Assembly (NCBI GenBank): GCA_022614855.1
Contig: JAKEHU010000029.1
Location: 86,089-150,088, forward strand
DNA length: 64,000 bases
Source of the DNA: Chlamydiota bacterium
GTDB lineage: Bacteria; Chlamydiota; Chlamydiia; Chlamydiales; Rhabdochlamydiaceae
Direction of reading: 5' to 3'
Positions 22,857 through 31,200 of the stretch are shown piece after piece. How positions within the stretch are numbered: position 1 is the first letter of the stretch; every line of letters starts with the position of its first letter. The position numbers and the translations under genes were made by a program. The notes under the pieces are model-generated. The model saw only the letters and a program-made list of their open reading frames with translations, searched no databases and was not told where the DNA came from.

Positions 22857-24112
22857 ATTTCCTCTCTTATCTTTTCATTCGAATTCTCACCTTTCCTATT
22901 CCTTTTCTCTCCTATCGAATGGTTCACAAAATGGGAAATGTTCTTGGAATCATTGCTTACCACCTTCTCACAAAATTTCGAAAGAAAACCCTTAGCAATT
23001 TGGCTTTAGCAAAAACATTCAACTTTTCAGAAGATGAGCTAATTGAGATCGCAAAGGGTGCCTTTCAAAATTTGATGATTACCTGTTTAGAGTATCCAAA
23101 ACTGGCAAAAGAAAAGGATATCCACAATGTAGCTACTTGCGAGAATCCTGAGCAAGCTTTGGAAATTCTAAGAAAGGGAAAAGGGGTGATTTTTTTTTGC
23201 GGACATCAGTCTAATTGGGAAGTTCTCTTTTTGGAAGGGACAAGCCGAATGCCAGGCGTCGCTATTGGGCGCCCTATTAAAAACCAGTTCCTTTACAGGT
23301 GGATCTTATCCATTCGAGAAAAGTATGGAGGAAAAATCATCACTCCAAAAGAGGCGATTAAAGAGGGACTCCGCGGATTAAAAAAAGGAGCTTTTCTCGG
23401 CATTGTAGGTGATCAGGGAATGCCCGATAGTGGCTTTAGCAGCATTTTCTTAGGGAGAATGGCTTGGACCTCTTCCCTGCCGGCGCTTTTATCCTACAAA
23501 ACTGGCGTTCCCATTATGGTTGCCACTACGAGAAGAGAAATGGGAAGATATATTATCCATTACTCAGAGCCAATTTTTCCAGATCAAGAACAGCTCATCG
23601 ATAATGAAATTCGCCATCTGATGGAAAAAGCCTTAAAACTCTTCGAAGAGAATATTCGGCAAAGACCTAGCCAGTGGCTTTGGCAGCACAACAGGTGGAA
23701 ACAGCAAACTTTGGACAAGTTAAAAAAGCGGTTTCGCCAAGATGCCATTGGCATCTTTTTGCCACAAGATCCAGCTTTTTTGCAGGAAATAGCTAGAAAA
23801 ATTGGTCTATTTAGAGAACTCTACCCTACAGAATTTATTGCACTCTATCTCCCACGCAATTCGAAACAGCTCTTTCATCTCAAGGATGTGGATCTGATCG
23901 AATATGATCGAGAAGAGGACCTCAAAAAACGAGATTATCGTTTGAAACTCATCTTTAATTTTACTCCCTACCATTCTTTAAAACGCCATTTTTTGCATTT
24001 AAGCGCATTTGATATCCTTTCTCTTGATGATCTTAAAAAAATTGCCAAAATCGATTCTAATGATCTTTCTAAAATAATTAAAACTGCATGCCTGAAAACC
24101 GCTATTATCTAA
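22853..24112 (+). CDS. htrB: Lipid A late acyltransferase, HtrB/LpxL family
   Basis: This 419-residue protein has an N-terminal membrane anchor and an LPLAT domain with the catalytic HX4D-like motif in GHQSNWEVLF (about residues 115-124; His followed by Glu, the usual HX4E variant). GDQGMPDSGFSSIFLGR (substrate region) and a PSQWLWQHNRWK motif follow near residue 285. The last 130 residues have no similarity to the enzyme core. It corresponds to chlamydial htrB (CT010), which adds the secondary acyl chain to lipid A. ATG at 22853 overlaps the upstream stop as ATGA. Confidence 0.9.
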   Translation: MNFLSYLFIRILTFPIPFLSYRMVHKMGNVLGIIAYHLLTKFRKKTLSNLALAKTFNFSEDELIEIAKGAFQNLMITCLEYPKLAKEKDIHNVATCENPEQALEILRKGKGVIFFCGHQSNWEVLFLEGTSRMPGVAIGRPIKNQFLYRWILSIREKYGGKIITPKEAIKEGLRGLKKGAFLGIVGDQGMPDSGFSSIFLGRMAWTSSLPALLSYKTGVPIMVATTRREMGRYIIHYSEPIFPDQEQLIDNEIRHLMEKALKLFEENIRQRPSQWLWQHNRWKQQTLDKLKKRFRQDAIGIFLPQDPAFLQEIARKIGLFRELYPTEFIALYLPRNSKQLFHLKDVDLIEYDREEDLKKRDYRLKLIFNFTPYHSLKRHFLHLSAFDILSLDDLKKIAKIDSNDLSKIIKTACLKTAII

Positions 24113-24789
24113 ATCTCCCTCTTTTACCTGGTGAAAAAGTTCTCATCAAAGAACTGGAATTTCACCATTTAAAAGTCCTGCGAAAAAAAAGAGGAGATCC
24201 AGTTGAACTCATCAATGGGAAAGGAATTTTGGCAAAAGGTTCTATTCTCGCTTTGGAAAAAAGCCATGCGCAAGTTGTCGTCGAATCCGTCCATAGAGAA
24301 AATCCCTTTTCCCCAAAATTTATCCTAGCCCAAGCAATTCCCAAGTGGAATCGACTTGAACCAATCATTGAAAAAGGGACTGAACTCGGCTGTTTTGCTT
24401 TTTGGCTTTTTCCCTCTGAAAACAGCGAAAAAAAGACAATTACCTCTACCCAACTGCAGAGAATGGAACATCTCTCCATTTCCGCAATGAAACAGTGCGG
24501 TAGACTTTATCTCCCCGAAATTAAACTCATGCCTACCTTAGAAAAATGGCCAAAATTGGAAGGAAGGGTCTTTTTTGGAGATTTATCCCCACAGTCTATT
24601 CCGTGGAAAGAAAAAGGAGCTGGATCGCCCCTCTTCTTTTTTATCGGGCCAGAATCGGGTTTTTCTGCCTCAGAGAGGGCTTCTCTCCTTACCCACCTCC
24701 TTGCTACTCCTATTTCCCTTCATCCTCACACGCTGCGAGTAGATACCGCGGCTATCGTTGCTATGGCTTTTATGAGCACAAGTCATTAA
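24088..24789 (+). CDS. rsmE: 16S rRNA m3U1498 methyltransferase RsmE
   Basis: This 233-residue SPOUT-type methyltransferase has an N-terminal PUA-like part (HHLKVLRKKRGDPVELING) and a C-terminal knot with AQAIPKWNRLEPIIEKGTEL, then FFIGPESGFSASE and LHPHTLRVDTAAIVAM. It methylates U1498 in the 30S decoding region. It overlaps the acyltransferase gene by 25 nt and is the last gene of the five-gene operon starting with cdaA. Confidence 0.94.
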   Translation: MPENRYYLNLPLLPGEKVLIKELEFHHLKVLRKKRGDPVELINGKGILAKGSILALEKSHAQVVVESVHRENPFSPKFILAQAIPKWNRLEPIIEKGTELGCFAFWLFPSENSEKKTITSTQLQRMEHLSISAMKQCGRLYLPEIKLMPTLEKWPKLEGRVFFGDLSPQSIPWKEKGAGSPLFFFIGPESGFSASERASLLTHLLATPISLHPHTLRVDTAAIVAMAFMSTSH

Positions 24790-24822
24790 AAATCAATAAG
24801 ATATCTATTTCTTAACAAAATC

Positions 24823-24851
24823 TTAACAATTTTTAAAAAATTTGTTATAAT
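24823..24851 (+). promoter_or_regulatory. Promoter abutting the start codon of the next gene
   Basis: TTAACA (24823-24828), a 17-bp spacer and TATAAT (24846-24851), with the extended -10 element TGT before it. The -10 box ends directly at ATG 24852. A second in-frame ATG at 24858 would coincide with the predicted start site. Confidence 0.6.
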
Positions 24852-26342
24852 ATGGCTATGACGACATCTATACATGGCCTATCTTCTATCAACCAAAAAT
24901 TGGACATTCTCAATGATTCAAAGGACATTGAGCAGGGAGACTCTTTAATAAAAATTCATGCTATTCGAAAAATCACTGAAGAGCATAAGGGCAAAAAAGA
25001 CTCTACCACCACAATTTCTAAATCCCCTTCCAAAATATCGCCAAAAGTGGTGTGGCTTCAAATAGAAAAACGGATTTCTCAATTAGAATTTGGGAAAAAC
25101 ACCTTTACTCCACAAGTAAGGCAGCTCATTTACGACATCAAGAATTTTAAGAAAAATTTCCCCGAATTTTACAAATTTGGAGATGGCTTAGAAATTGCTT
25201 TAAAAGCGCTTATCGAAAAAGAGGCTTTTGATTTTCCCATAGAAGAAAGGTTGTATATTCAAATCTTTCACAAAGACAAAGCCTTTCAATTTGAACAAAA
25301 AGTAGAAAAATTCATTCAAGATGTAAGAAAAGAACTTTTAACCTCTATCCAAACATCTGTCAAAGAGAGAAATTTAGTTACTCTCGAAAAAAAAGTAGTC
25401 GAATTGCAAATGAAATTCATCGGTTTAAAGTGGTCCCCACAAGAACAAGACCTGTTCTTAGAAGCAAAAACTCTTTTACTTCTCTTTAAAAAGCATTCAA
25501 AGGAGCCATTTAATCAGGTATACAAAGGTGCGGATCAAAAGACGAATGGAAAATTTTCTAAAATCATAGAAATATATTCCCCAATCGATCTACAGAAACA
25601 AATCGATCATTTATCCGAAGAACTTCTCACTACATTTTATCTACTTAAGTTAAATAATGAAAAAATTGTACATGAAGATCTCATTAAATTTATTATTGAT
25701 GAAGCCATAGATTGTAAAAAAACTCGGTATGATTGGCTTATAAAAAATGTCTCTTTCATTAAACAACCATATAACCAGTCGGATGACATTCACCGCAAAT
25801 TAAAAACCGGAACTTGTTTCGCTAATACATGTGAAAGAGAAATTCTTTTAAAAAAAAGACCATCCATTCCGTCTGATAAAATTCCAATGGGCAGCACAAA
25901 TAAAGGTCGATTTCAGCAGGTGATACACCAACAGAATCCAAATCTAAAAACGATAAACAATACTTATAAAACCTTTGGACTAAAGCTTGAAAAATCTCTT
26001 TCACTGGGCCTTCATAATTCGATTGAACCTATTTTAGATGGATTATTCTCTCAACCCTCTCTTCCAAATAAAACATGTGTGATGTCTTTAAATAACCAAA
26101 AAAAAGGACATGTGATCAATGTTCAGTTTGATGAGTTTTATTTCCGTTTCATCGATGATAATTTGGGCGTGGTTGAATATCCTTCTCTAAATGCTCTAAA
26201 AAAGGGATTACAAACTTATCTCAAGACTTTTTATTCCAATTATTGTGATGATCCAAATGGAGTTTTAGAGATTCGATTTTTTCAAAAGATCGATCAATCT
26301 TTGGGATCTGAGATAGCTGGAATCAGCTCTTCTTCTCCGTAA
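24852..26342 (+). CDS. Candidate clan CA cysteine protease effector
   Basis: This 496-residue protein has no signal peptide or membrane helix. The first 300 residues are charged and helical. The last 190 have the layout of a papain-like (clan CA) protease: GTCFANTC (Cys322 as nucleophile candidate), KKGHVINVQF (His420), then FIDDNLGVVEY (Asp435 or Asp436, about 15-16 residues after the His), as in YopT/AvrPphB-type C58 enzymes. Overall identity could not be checked, so the family is inferred from spacing only. Start may be 24858 (MTTSIHG), given the promoter position. The last 49 nt overlap convergent pyk. It is a plausible type III effector. Confidence 0.65.
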   Translation: MAMTTSIHGLSSINQKLDILNDSKDIEQGDSLIKIHAIRKITEEHKGKKDSTTTISKSPSKISPKVVWLQIEKRISQLEFGKNTFTPQVRQLIYDIKNFKKNFPEFYKFGDGLEIALKALIEKEAFDFPIEERLYIQIFHKDKAFQFEQKVEKFIQDVRKELLTSIQTSVKERNLVTLEKKVVELQMKFIGLKWSPQEQDLFLEAKTLLLLFKKHSKEPFNQVYKGADQKTNGKFSKIIEIYSPIDLQKQIDHLSEELLTTFYLLKLNNEKIVHEDLIKFIIDEAIDCKKTRYDWLIKNVSFIKQPYNQSDDIHRKLKTGTCFANTCEREILLKKRPSIPSDKIPMGSTNKGRFQQVIHQQNPNLKTINNTYKTFGLKLEKSLSLGLHNSIEPILDGLFSQPSLPNKTCVMSLNNQKKGHVINVQFDEFYFRFIDDNLGVVEYPSLNALKKGLQTYLKTFYSNYCDDPNGVLEIRFFQKIDQSLGSEIAGISSSSP

Positions 26343-28105
26343 TTATTTGTTACTTCTTTATAGACAATTCCCTTTTCAGGATCTAAGACAACAAACTGTT
26401 TTGCATGGAGCTGGTTGATTGCTCGGTCAGCTCTTATGATGTAAGCAATGTGCAGATTTTCCGCATGGGCCAGTAGAAGTTTTTCCGATTCTGCATCTTC
26501 CGGGTGATTTTGCAAAATGACCCCTTTTGCAACTTTTAAAAGGGGCAAAAATTGTTCGATGTAATGGGGTAGAACAATGATCGAATCTTTTGCTTTATTT
26601 GGACTTATTTCTTCATCGGTGAGGAAAATGGCAATGTGGCCGCTCACTTTTTTCCCTCTTCCAGGATGTCCACGTACCAAAACTTCTCCTATGCTTTCCA
26701 CGATCATCATATTGGTCGTTCCAGAAATTCCAAAGGGAGAACCTGCTGTCATGACGATGAGGTCTCCATATTCTACGATTTTTTTCTTTCTAGAAAAACG
26801 GCTGGTAATCTCAAAAGCTTCTCTTGCATTGGCTGTGTCTACGGGATCTGCAGGAATCGTTCCCCAAAAAATCGACAGTTGTTGGTAAGTTTTGGGATTT
26901 GGAGTGAGCGCAACGATGGGCATTGCAGGGCGAAAACCGGAGATCAATCTTCCTGTAAACCCGGTGCTGGTAAAGACAAAAATTGCCTTTGCACCGCTGC
27001 TGTAGGCGGTTTTGACAGAAGCTAAGGAGATCGATGAAGAAATATCGTGAGAATCTTTTTGAAAATGGTGGTAAAAAAACTCTTTGTATTGAAAATCTTT
27101 TTCCGTCTCTTCGATGATTCCCCGCATCATTTCCACTGCTTCAATGGGATAATTTCCCATCGCAGTTTCTCCAGATAACATCACGGCAGATGTACTGTCG
27201 TAGATGGCATTTGCCACATCGGATACTTCCGCACGGGTCGGCCTTGGATTTTTGATCATCGACTCGAGCATTTGCGTTGCAATGACTACGGTCTTTGCTG
27301 CTTGAATGCACTTTCGGATCATCATTTTTTGGAGAACTGGAACTTGATTTAAAGGAAGTTCTACGCCGAGATCTCCCCTTGCTACCATGATTCCATCTGC
27401 CACTTGCAATACACTATCAAAATTTTGCACTCCTAATCGATTTTCAATCTTCGCAATCACGAGAATTTCGGGTTTTTTTAAGTCAGAAAGGAGTTTTTTA
27501 ATTTCGAGCACATGTTGGGCAGAGCGGATAAAAGAGGCTGCAATTAGATCGACATCTTCTCTACAACCAAATTGGAGATCTTCCTTATCCTTTTCTGTCA
27601 TTGCAGGCAAATCGATGTTGACAGAGGGAATGTTGACCCCCTTTTGGCTTTTCAAAATCCCTGGATTTTGAATTTCTATGACCACTTCTTCTTTCTTTGT
27701 CTCGACAACTTTTGAAATGATATAACCATCATCAAAAAGCACGAGATGCCCTGGTTCCAATTGATGAATGGCAAAGCCAGGAGTAATGGAAATTCCCCTT
27801 TCATCTCCTATGACTTCTTTAGAAAAAATGGAAAGTTTTTGTTTGGGGTTTAAGGAAAGGGCATCGTTTTTTATCTTTCCAACGCGAATTTCAGGCCCTT
27901 TTGTATCCAGCATGATGGCAAGTGGCACCCTCTTTTGGCTGCGCGCTTTTTTCAGATTATCAATGACTTTTTTATGTTCTTGCTGCGTGCCGTGGCTAAA
28001 ATTGAGTCTCGCCACATTCATTCCCGCATCGATTAATTTGAGCATTTGCTCATAGGAGCTGACAGCCGGCCCAATTGTACAAATGATCTTTGTTCGTCTG
28101 TGCAT
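26294..28105 (-). CDS. pyk: Pyruvate kinase with an extra C-terminal swivelling domain
   Basis: The protein has the barrel motifs RTKIICTIGPAV, ARLNFSHGT, LDTKGPEIR, AKIENRLGVQNFD, GIMVARGDLGVELP and NPRPTRAEVSDVANAIYD. After the normal end (about residue 475) comes a further 110 residues beginning near LVRGHPGRGKKVSGH, resembling the PEP-utilising mobile domain found at the C-terminus of some Firmicute pyruvate kinases. It makes ATP and pyruvate from PEP. I prefer ATG at 28105 (MHRRTK); a TTG at 28120 is possible. Classical Chlamydia pyruvate kinases are shorter (about 485), as I recall. Confidence 0.93.
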   Translation of the reverse strand: MHRRTKIICTIGPAVSSYEQMLKLIDAGMNVARLNFSHGTQQEHKKVIDNLKKARSQKRVPLAIMLDTKGPEIRVGKIKNDALSLNPKQKLSIFSKEVIGDERGISITPGFAIHQLEPGHLVLFDDGYIISKVVETKKEEVVIEIQNPGILKSQKGVNIPSVNIDLPAMTEKDKEDLQFGCREDVDLIAASFIRSAQHVLEIKKLLSDLKKPEILVIAKIENRLGVQNFDSVLQVADGIMVARGDLGVELPLNQVPVLQKMMIRKCIQAAKTVVIATQMLESMIKNPRPTRAEVSDVANAIYDSTSAVMLSGETAMGNYPIEAVEMMRGIIEETEKDFQYKEFFYHHFQKDSHDISSSISLASVKTAYSSGAKAIFVFTSTGFTGRLISGFRPAMPIVALTPNPKTYQQLSIFWGTIPADPVDTANAREAFEITSRFSRKKKIVEYGDLIVMTAGSPFGISGTTNMMIVESIGEVLVRGHPGRGKKVSGHIAIFLTDEEISPNKAKDSIIVLPHYIEQFLPLLKVAKGVILQNHPEDAESEKLLLAHAENLHIAYIIRADRAINQLHAKQFVVLDPEKGIVYKEVTNNYGEEELIPAISDPKD

Positions 28106-28223
28106 AAATTTATGGTTCAAGAATAAAAAGGTCCTGCTTTAACCTCAAGTTCTATGCAATGATAGAATTTGAACTAAATACACTCCTTGTGTGGAACTAG
28201 TTTTTCACTTTATCATCTTCTCC

Positions 28224-31200
28224 ATGGAAAAGGGAAAAATTATTTTAAAAGGGGTGAGGGTTCACAATTTAAAAAATGTAGATTTAACCCTCACAGCAGG
28301 GAATTTCATCGTTTTTACGGGGGTGTCTGGATCTGGAAAATCGTCACTGGCATTTGATACAATTTTTTTGGAAGGGCAAAGAAGATATATTGAATCTCTT
28401 TCCATCTATGCAAGGCGCCACCTCGGCGAGATGGCAAAGCCGGATGCCGATTCGATTTCGGGAATCTCCCCTACCATTGCGATTGAGCAAAAGACTGCTG
28501 GGAAAAATCCCCGTTCTACCGTAGGGACAATGACAGGGATTTATGATTTTTTGCGCGTTCTTTACGCAAGGGTGGCTACTGCTTATTGCCCAGTCAGCGG
28601 GGAGCCCGTTAGCCCACAAAGTGAAGAGCAGATCATTCGGCGCATTTTGTCATTAAAAGCTGGGTCAAAAATTCTCATTTTGGCTCCTTATGCAAGGGAA
28701 AAAAAGGGGGAATTTAAAGAGGATTTTGCCGAACTGATGAAAAAGGGATTTACTCGCCTTCGCGTGGATGGAAAAATCGTCGATCTCGGAGAGGAATTTG
28801 CCTTAGATGGAAAAATCAACCACAACATTGATCTTGTGATCGACAGAGTCGTCGTCAGTGAGAAAGAAAAAGAGAGGATCGCTGAATCGACAATACGGGC
28901 TTTAGAAGAGGGAAAAGGGATCATCTCTATTTTGAATGGGGCAACAGGAGAAGAATTTCTCTTTTCAAAATTTGCCTATAGTCCCAAATCAGGTCTCTCC
29001 TACAGCCCTCTAGAACCACAGGATTTTTCCTTCAACCATCCTGCAGGAATGTGTCCTTCTTGCGAAGGCCTTGGAACGAGGCAAGAGTTCATTTTAGATA
29101 AGATCATCAATCCGAATCTATCTATTGCTGAAGATTGCTGCAGTGTAGCGAGCTCCTATAAAACTGTTCGCTATGGAAACATCTACGACAATTTAGCGAG
29201 AATTTTTGATTTTAAAGTGAGTACGCCGTGGAAAAAACTCTCAGAAAAGGCAAAGAGAGTCTTTCTCTATGGCACGGAAAAAAAATGGACAAAAATGGTT
29301 TTTTCCCATCCTCACAAACGGCAGAACTGGACAGAATATGTCGGGTGGAAAGGGGTTCTCTGGGAAGCTAGGCAAAAATTTCAGGAAGCAAAAAGCGACC
29401 ATTACAAAAAAAGAATGGAGGAGTTGATGGAGAGCTCTCTTTGTTCCGAATGTAAAGGTGCAAAAATCCGACCTTATCCTGCCGCTGCAAAACTGGGAAC
29501 TTTGACCATATCTGAACTCACTTCGCTTCCCATTCAAAAATGTCTTACCTTTTTTCAAAAACTGAAACTCTTTGAAGAGAAAAAAATCATTGCAGTAGAG
29601 CTTTTAAAAGAGATCAAAAGCAGGCTCTCATTTTTAGAAAAAGTGGGTCTTCACTATTTGACCTTAGATCGCACTTCTCCGACATTGTCAGGAGGAGAGG
29701 CACAAAGAGTACGACTCGCCTCCCAAATCGGTTCGGGTCTTTCTCACGCCACCTATATTCTCGATGAGCCTTCCATTGGTCTTCATCCAAGAGATAATGG
29801 AAAATTGATCGACTCTTTGAAACAGCTCTCTGAAAAAGAGAATACGGTCATTGTGGTAGAACATGACGAGGAGATGATGCGAAGTGCAGATGAAATTGTC
29901 GATGTAGGGCCTTATGCAGGAGAAAATGGAGGAGAAATTGTCGCACAAGGATCCATTAAAGATATCATGCAATCAAACCGTTCAATTACTGGGAAATATT
30001 TATCAAGCAAGCTTGTGATTCCTATCCCAAAAAAGAGAAGAACTCTTCCTAAGTCTTTTCTTATTATTCGGGGAGCAGAGCACCACAATTTAAAAAAGAT
30101 CGATGTGAAAATTCCTCTGCAAATATTCACGGCTGTTACGGGACTTTCTGGCTCAGGGAAATCCTCTTTAATTACCGATATTCTCTTTCCTGCTCTTTCC
30201 AATCTTTTGCATCAGAGCAAACTCTCAGTTGGGAAACACAAAAAAATTGAAGGAGTTGAAGGGGTTGACAAGGTGATTGCAATTGACCAGTCTCCCATTG
30301 GGCGCACTCCTAGATCGAATCCTGCTACTTACATCAAACTTTTTGATGATATTCGTGAACTATTTTCCTCTCTTCCGGAGAGTCGAGCATTTGGGTACAA
30401 ATCTGGCCAATTTAGTTTTAATGCTAAAGAGGGCAGCTGTCCTCAATGCGGCGGAATGGGAATGATCAAAATTGATATGGATTTCATGGAAGATGAATGG
30501 ATGACTTGTCAGGTATGTGAGGGAAAACGATTTGATCTCAAAACTCTTTCTGTTTCCTACAAAGGAAAAAATATCAACGACATTTTAAATATGAGTGTGT
30601 CTGAAGCTTTAGAGTTTTTCTCTTCCATCCCTAAAATCGCAAGAAAGCTTCAATTTTTGATGGAAGTGGGATTAGATTACCTCAAGCTGGGACAAACTTC
30701 TCCTACCTTATCAGGAGGTGAAGCGCAGAGAATTAAACTTGCAAGAGAATTATCGCGCCCTTCAAAGGGAAATACTCTTTATATTTTAGATGAACCAACA
30801 ACAGGGCTCCATTTTTATGACATCCAAAAACTTCTCCACGTTCTTCAAAAATTGGTCGATCAGGGAAATACTCTAGTGGTCATTGAACACAATATGGATC
30901 TTGTCAAAAATGCAGACTGGATCATTGATCTTGGACCAGAAGGAGGAGAAGAGGGAGGAAAAATCATTGGAGAGGGTCGTCCTGAGAGGATTGCAAAGCA
31001 AAAAACTCCTACAGGGGTTGCCTTAAGAAAATATTTCGCTCCTTCTCTTGAAATAAAACTAAAAAAGAAAAAAGAAAAAGGAAAAATCGGTGCGATTCAG
31101 ATAGAAGGAGCATCTCAAAACAACTTAAAAAATATCACAGTTTCACTTCCTCATGGAGCAATTACGGTCTGCACTGGGCCTTCGGGATCTGGAAAAACCT

